This document shows positions 25,415 to 32,732 of a DNA stretch of 54,971 nt, piece after piece. How positions within the stretch are numbered: the first letter of the stretch is position 1; each line of letters begins with the position of its first letter. The notes beneath the pieces are model-generated. The model was not told where the DNA came from and did not search any database. It saw nothing but the letters and a program-made list of their open reading frames with translations. The DNA is from Devosia sp. 66-22. Lineage in GTDB: Bacteria > Pseudomonadota > Alphaproteobacteria > Rhizobiales > Devosiaceae. The position numbers were made by a program, and so were the translations under genes. The stretch lies in the NCBI GenBank assembly GCA_001899065.1, contig MKUZ01000014.1, forward strand, positions 1 to 54,971, read 5' to 3'.

Positions 25415-26152
25415 ATGCGTCTTGCCGGGATTGCGCTTGGACTGGTGATGCTGGCGGCGGCGCCGGCGCAGGCGGGAACGGTGAGTGCAGCGGTGGCGGC
25501 GAATTTCACCAAGGTCGCCGAAGAGATCGGCGCCGACTTCAAGGCGGCGACCGGGCACGATGTGGTGTTCAGCTTCGGCGCCACGGGGGCGCTCTACACG
25601 CAGATCACCCAGGCGGCGCCGTTCGAGGTGTTCCTGTCGGCCGACGACAAGCGCACCAAAACAGCGATCGAGGAGGGCTTCGGCGTCGAGGGGACCGAGT
25701 TCACCTATGCGATGGGCAAGGTCGTGCTCTACTCGCCCACGATCGACGTGACGGACGGTGCGGCGGTGCTCGCGGCAAACGCGTTCCAGCATATCGCCAT
25801 CGCCGACCCCAAGACGGCGCCCTATGGCGCGGCGGGGATGGCGGTGCTGGAGGCGTTCGGGCTCACCGAGGCGGTGACGCCCAAGGTCGTGACCGGCGAG
25901 AACATCACGCAGACGCTGCAATTCGTCGAGTCGGGAAGTGCCGAGCTCGGGTTTGTCGCGCTGAGCCAGGTGAGCGGCAAGCCGGCGGCGCAGGTCTGGC
26001 GCGCGCCGCAGGAGGACTACCCGGCGATCCGCCAGAACGCGGTGCTGCTCAAGACCGGCGCGGCCAACGACGCGGCCAAGGCGTTCCTCGACTATCTCCG
26101 CAGCGAGCCGGCAATCGCGGTTATCAAAGCCGCCGGCTATGAGCTAGAATAG
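25415..26152 (+). CDS. modA: Molybdate ABC transporter substrate-binding protein
   Basis: 245 residues. A signal peptide (MRLAGIALGLVMLAAAPAQA) precedes the ModA domain: AAVAANFTKVAEEIGADFKA, FSFGATGALYTQITQAAPFE with the oxyanion-binding Ser/Thr region, and ADPKTAPYGAAGMAVLE, then ENITQTLQFVESGSAELGFV. It binds molybdate or tungstate in the periplasm. The ATG at 25415 is 6 bases after GGAG; an ATG at 25412 is directly before it. Confidence 0.93.
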   Translation: MRLAGIALGLVMLAAAPAQAGTVSAAVAANFTKVAEEIGADFKAATGHDVVFSFGATGALYTQITQAAPFEVFLSADDKRTKTAIEEGFGVEGTEFTYAMGKVVLYSPTIDVTDGAAVLAANAFQHIAIADPKTAPYGAAGMAVLEAFGLTEAVTPKVVTGENITQTLQFVESGSAELGFVALSQVSGKPAAQVWRAPQEDYPAIRQNAVLLKTGAANDAAKAFLDYLRSEPAIAVIKAAGYELE

Positions 26153-26157
26153 GGTTC

Positions 26158-26841
26158 ATGCCGACGCTCGACGAGATCCTGCCGCCCATCATCCTGACGG
26201 TCGGGCTCGCCTGCGTAACGACGCTGCTGCTGGTGGCGATCGGCACGCCCATTGCCTGGTGGCTGGCGCGGACGCAGTCGCGCTGGCGCGAGCCGATCGC
26301 GGCGGCCGTGGCGCTGCCGCTGGTGCTGCCACCCACGGTGATCGGGTTCTACCTGCTGATCGCGCTGGGCCCCAACGGGCCGGGCGGGCCGATAGCGGGG
26401 CTGTGGGGCGCGCGCACGCTCGCCTTCTCGTTCGAGGGACTGGTGATCGGCTCGATCCTCTATTCGCTGCCGTTTATGACGCAGCCGATCCGCGTGGCGT
26501 TCGAGACGATGGGCACCGATCCGATCGAGGCGGCGCATACGCTGGGGGCGGGGCGGAGGCAGACCTTCTTCCGCGTGATCGTGCCAGAGGCGCGGGCAGG
26601 GTTCTTCACCGGGCTCATCCTGACCTTCGCGCACACGGTTGGCGAGTTCGGCGTGGTGCTGATGATCGGCGGCAACATCCCGCACGAGACCAAGGTGCTG
26701 TCGATCGCGATCTACGATTTCGTCGAGCGCGGGGAGTGGATGAAGGCGCACTGGGTCTCAGCGGGGATGGTGCTGTTCGCCTTCGTCGTGGTGACGGCGA
26801 CGATGCTGCTCGACCGGCGGTTCGGGCGGTTGACCGGTTAG
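26158..26841 (+). CDS. modB: Molybdate ABC transporter permease
   Basis: 227 residues with about five membrane segments. The ABC permease EAA loop is EAAHTLGAGRRQTFFRVIVP followed by EARAGFFTGLILTFAHTVGE, and FGVVLMIGGNIPHETKVLSI is a ModB signature. It starts 5 bases after modA. No modC ATPase gene follows; the next gene is a LysR regulator, so the ATPase must be encoded elsewhere or shared. Confidence 0.93.
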   Translation: MPTLDEILPPIILTVGLACVTTLLLVAIGTPIAWWLARTQSRWREPIAAAVALPLVLPPTVIGFYLLIALGPNGPGGPIAGLWGARTLAFSFEGLVIGSILYSLPFMTQPIRVAFETMGTDPIEAAHTLGAGRRQTFFRVIVPEARAGFFTGLILTFAHTVGEFGVVLMIGGNIPHETKVLSIAIYDFVERGEWMKAHWVSAGMVLFAFVVVTATMLLDRRFGRLTG

Positions 26842-26885
26842 AACATTCGGCTTCGATTGTTCGCTGAATCAGCTATGGTCTCCGC

Positions 26886-27785
26886 ATGTCCCAGGATCTC
26901 GCGCGTATCCGTGCGTTCGTGCAGGTGTTCGATGCCGGCGGGTTTTCGTCGGCGGCGCGGCAGCATGGGCGCAGCAAGGCGCTGCTCAGCAAATATGTGA
27001 CGGACCTCGAGGACTATCTCGGGGTGCGGTTGATGAACCGCACGACGCGCAAGCTGAGCCTGACCGAGGCCGGCGAGGCGTATTATCGCGAGGCGAGCCA
27101 ACTCCTGCAGCAGCTCGACGACCTCGACAACTCGATTCTCGACCAGACGGCGGCGCCGCGCGGGCTGCTGCGCGTTTCGGCGGCGCGGAACTTCGGCGAG
27201 ATGATCCTCGCCCCGGCGATCTTTGCCTTCCTTGCAGAGCATCCGGATGTGACGCTCGATCTGAGGCTCGAGGACCGGTTCGTCGACCTCGTGGAAGAGG
27301 GGATCGACGTGGCGCTGCGGATTTCGGCGGCGCAGGATTCCTCGCTGATCGCGCGCAAGATCTGCGACATGCAGCATTCGGTGGTCGCGGCGCCGGTCTA
27401 TCTCGACGCGCACGGGACGCCCAAGGTGCCCGAGGACCTCAGGCATCATGCCTGCGTGGTGGATACGAACCTACAGGGCCAGGCGAACTGGCGGTTCGTC
27501 GACAACGGGCAGACGGTGTCGGTGCATGTGAACGGGCCGGTGCGGGTGAACTCGCCGCTCTCGGCGCGCGACGCGGCGATGGCCGGCCTTGGGATTGCCC
27601 TACTTCCCGGCTATCTCGCCGACCCGATGATCGAAGCGGGCAAGCTTACGCGCATTCTCGACGGCTATGTGCAGACCGGGGCGAGCCTGATGGCGGTGTA
27701 TCCGCACCGGCGGCATCTGGCCGGCAAGGTGCGGGCACTGATCGATCACCTCGTCGCATGGTTCGAAGCGCATCCGGTGAACTGA
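26886..27785 (+). CDS. LysR family transcriptional regulator
   Basis: 299 residues. The N-terminal winged helix (RIRAFVQVFDAGGFSSAARQ, KALLSKYVTDLEDYLGVRLM, NRTTRKLSLTEAGEAYY) leads into a linker helix and a substrate-binding domain. It is in the CrgA/DsdC-like group that often lacks a defined neighbour target. It starts 44 bases after modB and ends 19 bases before the nickel-type permease, on the same strand. Regulation of either neighbour is possible but unproven. Confidence 0.92.
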   Translation: MSQDLARIRAFVQVFDAGGFSSAARQHGRSKALLSKYVTDLEDYLGVRLMNRTTRKLSLTEAGEAYYREASQLLQQLDDLDNSILDQTAAPRGLLRVSAARNFGEMILAPAIFAFLAEHPDVTLDLRLEDRFVDLVEEGIDVALRISAAQDSSLIARKICDMQHSVVAAPVYLDAHGTPKVPEDLRHHACVVDTNLQGQANWRFVDNGQTVSVHVNGPVRVNSPLSARDAAMAGLGIALLPGYLADPMIEAGKLTRILDGYVQTGASLMAVYPHRRHLAGKVRALIDHLVAWFEAHPVN

Positions 27786-27804
27786 AACGACATTCCGGAA
27801 CACA

Positions 27805-29580
27805 TTGAGGCGAACGCTCGCGGGGCTGGTGCTGGGAACGGCGATGGTGGCGCCGGCACTGGCGCATCCGCACATCTTCGTCGACGCCAAGGCGACTATC
27901 ACCTTCGACGATGCCGGGCAGGTGACAGGCGTCCACAACAGCTGGACGTTCGACGAAGCCTACTCGGCCTGGGCCGTGCAGGGGCTCGACGCCAATCTCG
28001 ACGGCGTTGTGAGCCGCGAGGAGCTGCAGCCGCTCGCCGACGACAACATGCAGGGGCTGAGCGAGTACGAGTATTACACCTATGCGGGCGAGGGGCCGGA
28101 CAACCTCAAGTTTGCCTTCGGCAGCAACCCGACCATCGACTATGTCGACGGGCGGCAGACGCTGAACTTCGACGTGGCGCTTGACCACCCCTATGCGATC
28201 AAGGATCGCCTCGAGCTCGCGATCAACGATCCGGAGTATTATGTCGGGATCACCTTCGCCAACATGGCGGCGGTGACGCTGGTCAATGCGCCCGACAATT
28301 GCAGCCTGATGCTGCTCGATCCCGAGCCGATGTCGGATGCGCTGGCCGAGCAGCTCTATGCGCTGGGGCCCGACGTGACCTCGCTGCCGCCCGAACTGGC
28401 ACAGCAGATGCGCGGCGTGCAGGGCGCGATCGTCGTCAGCTGCCCCGGCGGCAGTGCGACGGGCAGGGCGGCGGCACCGGTGGCTGCAGCCGAACCGTCC
28501 ACCGCCCTCGATGCGGCCACGCAGCTCGCCGAAGCGGCGCCGGCGCCGCTGCCCACGCCGACGCTCGTCACCGCGGGCGACCTGCCGCTCGGCGGGCCGC
28601 CGCCGGAGCCCGGGCTGGTGCTGCCCAAGACCGGCATTCTCGGCTGGGTGTCGCAGATGCAGACCGATTTCTACAAGGCGCTGGTCAAGTCGCTCGATGC
28701 GCTCAGGCAGGACTGGACAGCATTCTGGGTGTTGGGCGGGCTGAGCTTCCTCTACGGCGTGTTCCACGCGGCGGGGCCCGGGCACGGCAAGGTCGTGATC
28801 TCGTCCTATGTGCTCGCCAACGAAGCGCAGGTGCGGCGCGGGGTGTGGCTGAGCTTGCTCAGCGCAATGCTGCAGTCGCTGGTGGCCATCGGTTTCGTGC
28901 TGGTGGCGGCGCTGGTGCTGGGGATGACGAGCCTTGCCATGAACGATGCGGCGCACTGGATCGGCGTCATTTCCTATGGGCTGATCGTGGTGCTCGGCCT
29001 CTGGCTGGTGGCGCGCAAGGTGCTCCGGCTGGAGCACCGGCATACGCACGAGCCGGCGCCTTCGATGGAGTCGCTGGCGCGGCAGCATCTGGGCCGGCCG
29101 GCCCATGCGCTGGCGACGAGTGGGCCGGCGCTGACCAGTTTCTCGGTCGCCGCGAGCGGGCCCGATGCCCATGGCCGCGCGCCGGGGCATGCACATTACG
29201 GGCACAATCACGGCGACAACGAGCATCACGGCCACGCGCATGTGGTGATGCCGGAGCAGACCGGCGGCGGCTGGCGCGAGCAGCTCGGCGTGGTCCTGGC
29301 GGTGGGCCTCAGGCCCTGCTCCGGCGCACTGATCGTGCTGGCCTTCGCGCTCAGCCAGGGATTGCTGGCTGCCGGTATCGTGGCCGTGCTGCTGATGGGA
29401 CTGGGCACGGCGATAACGACCGGCGCCCTCGCCTCGGTCGCGGCGGGCGCGAAGGGCCTCGCGCGACGGCTCGCGGGTGCCGACAATTCGACGACCGCCA
29501 CCGTGCTGTGGTGGATCGAGCTGTTGGGGGCGCTCGCCGTGCTCGGCTTCGGCGCGGTGCTGCTCGCCGCCAGCCTCTAG
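27805..29580 (+). CDS. DUF1007 domain fused to a NicO/RcnA-type nickel-cobalt permease
   Basis: 591 residues. A TTG start gives a good signal peptide (RRTLAGLVLGTAMVAPALA). DUF1007 follows, about residues 20-215, with HPHIFVDAKA and an EF-hand-like loop DANLDGVVSREE. A Pro/Ala-rich linker leads to a membrane NicO domain from about residue 310, with the metal signature FHAAGPGHGKVVISSY, a cytoplasmic His-rich loop (HAHYGHNHGDNEHHGHAH), and GLRPCSGALIVLAFALSQG. Separate DUF1007 and NicO genes are often adjacent; here they are one chain. It likely moves Ni or Co across the inner membrane; direction is not evident. Confidence 0.88.
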   Translation: MRRTLAGLVLGTAMVAPALAHPHIFVDAKATITFDDAGQVTGVHNSWTFDEAYSAWAVQGLDANLDGVVSREELQPLADDNMQGLSEYEYYTYAGEGPDNLKFAFGSNPTIDYVDGRQTLNFDVALDHPYAIKDRLELAINDPEYYVGITFANMAAVTLVNAPDNCSLMLLDPEPMSDALAEQLYALGPDVTSLPPELAQQMRGVQGAIVVSCPGGSATGRAAAPVAAAEPSTALDAATQLAEAAPAPLPTPTLVTAGDLPLGGPPPEPGLVLPKTGILGWVSQMQTDFYKALVKSLDALRQDWTAFWVLGGLSFLYGVFHAAGPGHGKVVISSYVLANEAQVRRGVWLSLLSAMLQSLVAIGFVLVAALVLGMTSLAMNDAAHWIGVISYGLIVVLGLWLVARKVLRLEHRHTHEPAPSMESLARQHLGRPAHALATSGPALTSFSVAASGPDAHGRAPGHAHYGHNHGDNEHHGHAHVVMPEQTGGGWREQLGVVLAVGLRPCSGALIVLAFALSQGLLAAGIVAVLLMGLGTAITTGALASVAAGAKGLARRLAGADNSTTATVLWWIELLGALAVLGFGAVLLAASL

Positions 29581-29813
29581 GCGGCGACGGCCTGCATGGC
29601 CTCGCGTTCGAGGCGTCGGGCGCTGGTGAGTTCGCGAATGAGCCAGGCCGAGATCAGCCGGTGCTTGCTGGTGACGGTGTAGAAATCCAGCTCGACTTCG
29701 AGATGGGAGGCGAAGCTCTCCGCCTGCTCATAGGTCTCGCGCTGCGATTCATGCAGATCATACCAGCGCCGGAGCGCTTCATCTTCGGCCTGCTGCCGTG
29801 TCAGCTCGTACAT
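29577..29813 (-). CDS. Small hypothetical protein, 78 residues (paralogue of the next)
   Basis: Function not recognised. A helical, soluble protein whose core ALRRWYDLHESQRETYEQAE, SFASHLEVELDFYTVTSKHR and LISAWLIREL aligns residue for residue with the neighbour at 29880-30083. CAGGAG precedes the ATG. It overlaps the permease 3' end by four bases in the convergent orientation. The sequence 29855-29874 upstream holds two ATGGTTAAC direct repeats at an 11-bp period. Confidence 0.75.
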   Translation of the reverse strand: MYELTRQQAEDEALRRWYDLHESQRETYEQAESFASHLEVELDFYTVTSKHRLISAWLIRELTSARRLEREAMQAVAA

Positions 29814-29879
29814 GGGAGGGTCTCCTGACGATGACCCGACGAGCTTGCCGCCGCATGGTTAACCAATGGTTAACGCCGG

Positions 29880-30083
29880 CTATTCGGCGGCCTGCCTCGT
29901 CTGTGCGAGGTCTCGCACCAGCCAGGCCTCGATGACCTTGCGCTCATTGCCCATGGTGCGGAAATCGAGCTGCTCGGCGAGGCCGGCGGCAAAGACCTGT
30001 GCATGCGTGATGGTCTGGCGTTCTTCCTCGGGGAGCTGGTGCCAGCGCCTGAGGGCTTCGCGGAAGGCTTCGTCCTTGGTCAA
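29880..30083 (-). CDS. Small hypothetical protein, 67 residues, with an EcfG-type promoter
   Basis: Paralogue of the preceding small protein: ALRRWHQLPEEERQTITHAQ, VFAAGLAEQLDFRTMGNERK and VIEAWLVRDL. TTG is the only usable start, just after GGGGATGA. A perfect EcfG promoter (GGAAC-N16-CGTT) lies about 30 bases upstream, so it is probably part of the general stress response. Its function is unknown. It is divergent from mntH. Confidence 0.72.
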   Translation of the reverse strand: MTKDEAFREALRRWHQLPEEERQTITHAQVFAAGLAEQLDFRTMGNERKVIEAWLVRDLAQTRQAAE

Positions 30084-30112
30084 TCATCCCCGCAATCTGA
30101 GCCCCGGCCGAA

Positions 30113-30137
30113 AACGCCGACGCGACGCATTGGTTCC
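30113..30137 (-). promoter_or_regulatory. EcfG-type general stress promoter
   Basis: On the minus strand GGAAC (30133-30137) and CGTT (30113-30116) are separated by 16 bases, the consensus of alphaproteobacterial EcfG/RpoE2 promoters. It drives the 67-residue small protein gene. Confidence 0.75.
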
Positions 30138-30146
30138 AGCGTCTAG

Positions 30147-30193
30147 TTGCAAACGATTTGCAATTGCGGTAGCCATTTGCGAACGATTTGCAG
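30147..30193. promoter_or_regulatory. Two Mur/Fur-like boxes before mntH
   Basis: Box 1 (30147-30163) is a perfect palindrome, TTGCAAA-CGA-TTTGCAA. Box 2 (30177-30193) is TTGCGAA-CGA-TTTGCAG. Their starts are 30 bp apart, on the same face of the helix. The pattern fits the manganese-responsive Mur (Fur-family) sites known before alphaproteobacterial Mn transporter genes. A third copy lies at 52930-52946. Confidence 0.78.
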
Positions 30194-30229
30194 AAATGCG
30201 CGGTGACGCGCTACAAGGACTCCCTGTCG

Positions 30230-31585
30230 ATGGCCGACGAGACGATGGACACCACCCCGACCCGCCGGCCCGTCTGGCTGCGCGACAGTAGCACTCCCCC
30301 CCTTGCCGATGTCTTCCGCTCGATTCCGGTTCGAGCCGGAGGCAGCGGCTGGCGGCGCTTCCTCGCCTTTGTCGGGCCGGGCTATCTGGTCGCCGTCGGC
30401 TATATGGACCCCGGCAACTGGGCGACCTCGCTCGCGGGCGGCAGCCAGTTCGGCTATGCGCTGCTGGCGGTGGCGCTGATCTCCAACATCATGGCGATCA
30501 TCCTCCAGTCGCTCTGCGCCCGGCTCGCCATCGCAACGGGCAAGGATCTGGCGCAGGCGTGTCGCGACGCCTTCCCACGCTGGCTGAGCTGGCCGCTGTG
30601 GGCGCTCGCCGAACTGGCGATCTGTGCGACCGACCTTGCCGAGGTGATCGGCACCGCGATCGGCCTCAACCTGATCTTCGGCATTCCGCTCGAGATCGGT
30701 ATCTTCATCACCGCCGCCGATGTGTTCCTGATCCTGTGGCTGCAGACCAAGGGCTTCCGCTGGATCGAGGCCTTCATCATCACGCTGCTGGGCGTCATCG
30801 CGACGTGCTTCGTGATCCAGATCGCGCTGGCCGACCCCAATTGGGGCGACCTGATCCGCGGCTTCGCGCCGACCACAGATATCGTCACAAATCCGGACAT
30901 GCTTTACCTCGCGCTTGGCATCATCGGCGCGACGGTGATGCCGCATAATCTCTACCTGCACTCGGGCATCATCCAGACCCGCGCCTACGGCCACACGGTG
31001 CCCGAGAAGAGGGAGGCGCTGAAGTTCGCCACCATCGACTCGACGGTTGCCCTGATGTTCGCGCTCACCATCAATGCCTCGCTGCTGGTGCTGGCGGCCG
31101 CGACCTTCCATGGCAACGGCATGGTAGTGTCGGACCTGACGGAAGCGCACGGGCTGCTGAGCCCGCTGTTGGGCGCGGCATTCGCGCCGGTGCTGTTCGG
31201 TATTGCGCTGCTGTGCTGCGGCCTCAACTCGACGGTCACCGCGACCATGGCGGGGCAGATCGTCATGGAGGGCTTCATCGACATCAGGATGGCCGCCTGG
31301 GCCAGGCGGCTGGTGACGCGCCTCGTCGCCATCGTGCCGGCGATCGTGGTGATCCTGATCTACGGCGAAGCGCAACTGGGCGAGCTGCTGGTGTTGAGCC
31401 AGGTGATCCTCAGCCTGCAACTTCCCTTCGCGGTGGTGCCGCTGGTGATGTTCACGGCGAGCAAGGGCAAGCTTGGCGCGCTCGTGGCGCCGCTCTGGCT
31501 CACGGTGGCCGCCGCACTGATCGCAACGCTGCTGGTCACGCTCAATGTAAAGCTGATCTTCGATTTCCTGACCGGCGCCCTGTAG
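30230..31585 (+). CDS. mntH: NRAMP-family manganese transporter
   Basis: 451 residues, about 11 membrane segments. Metal-site motifs are D60-P-G-N63 in [20 protein letters not shown] and M237-P-H239 in [20 protein letters not shown]. It imports Mn(II), possibly Fe(II), with protons. AAGGA lies about 10 bases before the ATG at 30230; the frame stays open upstream into the operator, which is not coding. The two Mur-like boxes indicate repression by Mn-loaded Mur. Confidence 0.94.
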   Translation: MADETMDTTPTRRPVWLRDSSTPPLADVFRSIPVRAGGSGWRRFLAFVGPGYLVAVGYMDPGNWATSLAGGSQFGYALLAVALISNIMAIILQSLCARLAIATGKDLAQACRDAFPRWLSWPLWALAELAICATDLAEVIGTAIGLNLIFGIPLEIGIFITAADVFLILWLQTKGFRWIEAFIITLLGVIATCFVIQIALADPNWGDLIRGFAPTTDIVTNPDMLYLALGIIGATVMPHNLYLHSGIIQTRAYGHTVPEKREALKFATIDSTVALMFALTINASLLVLAAATFHGNGMVVSDLTEAHGLLSPLLGAAFAPVLFGIALLCCGLNSTVTATMAGQIVMEGFIDIRMAAWARRLVTRLVAIVPAIVVILIYGEAQLGELLVLSQVILSLQLPFAVVPLVMFTASKGKLGALVAPLWLTVAAALIATLLVTLNVKLIFDFLTGAL

Positions 31586-31655
31586 CGACTGACGCGCCGG
31601 CCCCGCGACAAAGCGGACCTTGCGTGCGGGTAGATCGGGGCTATGGTGCGCGCCG

Positions 31656-31672
31656 ATTAGAAGCCTTCTAAA
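31656..31672. promoter_or_regulatory. Irr-type box (ICE) before hemH
   Basis: ATTAGAA-GCC-TTCTAAA differs by one base from the Irr consensus TTTAGAA-N3-TTCTAAA. It lies 14 bases before the hemH start, so Irr would repress hemH in low iron, as for other heme genes in Hyphomicrobiales. Confidence 0.82.
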
Positions 31673-31686
31673 GCGCGCATTCCTGC

Positions 31687-32709
31687 ATGGCCGTCACAAA
31701 ACCCGCCACTCACCCGCAGTTTCCCGAACCCAGGATCGGGGTGCTGCTGCTCAATCTGGGCACGCCCGACGGCACCGATTACTGGCCGATGCGGCGCTAT
31801 CTCAGCGAGTTCCTGAGCGATCCGCGGGTGATCGAGACCAATCCGCTGATCTGGCAGCCGATCCTGCAGGGCGCGATCCTGACGTTCCGTCCGCAAAAGA
31901 GCGGCGCCAACTATGCGCGCATCTGGGACAAGACCGAGAACGACAGCCCGCTGCGCGTCATCACCAAGCGGCAGGCGGCGAAGCTGCAGCAGCGGCTGGG
32001 CGACGGCGTGATCGTCGACTACGGCATGCGCTACGGCAATCCGTCGACGGCGTCGCGGCTCGAGGCGCTGCAGCAGGCGGGGTGCCAGAAGATCCTTCTC
32101 GCGCCGCTCTATCCGCAATACTCGGCGACGACGACGGCAACGGCCAACGACAAGGCCTTCGAAGCGCTCGGCAGGATGCGCTGGCAGCCGGCGGTGCGGA
32201 CGCTGCCGGCCTATTTCGATACGCCCGAATATGTGGCGGCGCTCGCCAAATCGGTCGACGACGGCGTCAAGGCGCTGCCGTTCAAGCCGGACGTGGTGCT
32301 GACGTCGTATCACGGCATGCCGCAGGTCTATCTCGAGCGCGGCGATCCGTACTACTGCCAGTGCCTCAAGACGACGCGGCTGGTGCGCGAGACGCTGGGC
32401 TGGAGCGAGGACAAGCTTAGAGTGACGTTCCAGAGCCGGTTCGGCCCGACCGAATGGCTGCAGCCCTATACCGTCGATGTGCTCGAAGAGCTGGCGCGCG
32501 CCAAGAAGAAGGTCGCGGTGCTGGCGCCGGCCTTCTCGGTGGACTGCATCGAGACACTCGAGGAGATCGCCATCACCGGGCACGAGCAGTTCGTCACGGC
32601 GGGTGGCGGGCACGACGACTACGCCTACATCCCGTGCCTCAACGACAGCGAGCTGGGCATGGGGATGCTCGAGGCGATCATCAGGAACGAGCTCAAGGGC
32701 TGGATATAG
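31687..32709 (+). CDS. hemH: Ferrochelatase
   Basis: 340 residues. The N-terminal IGVLLLNLGTPDGTDYWPMR and the active-site His209 in TSYHGMPQVYLERGDPYY are followed by FQSRFGPTEWLQPYT and the second conserved segment PAFSVDCIETLEEIAITGHE. It inserts Fe(II) into protoporphyrin IX in the last step of heme synthesis. No clear ribosome binding site is visible before the ATG. The Irr box upstream explains its control by iron and heme status. It is convergent with ligD. Confidence 0.95.
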   Translation: MAVTKPATHPQFPEPRIGVLLLNLGTPDGTDYWPMRRYLSEFLSDPRVIETNPLIWQPILQGAILTFRPQKSGANYARIWDKTENDSPLRVITKRQAAKLQQRLGDGVIVDYGMRYGNPSTASRLEALQQAGCQKILLAPLYPQYSATTTATANDKAFEALGRMRWQPAVRTLPAYFDTPEYVAALAKSVDDGVKALPFKPDVVLTSYHGMPQVYLERGDPYYCQCLKTTRLVRETLGWSEDKLRVTFQSRFGPTEWLQPYTVDVLEELARAKKKVAVLAPAFSVDCIETLEEIAITGHEQFVTAGGGHDDYAYIPCLNDSELGMGMLEAIIRNELKGWI

Positions 32710-32732
32710 GCCGGTGCCGGCTTGCGCCGAAC

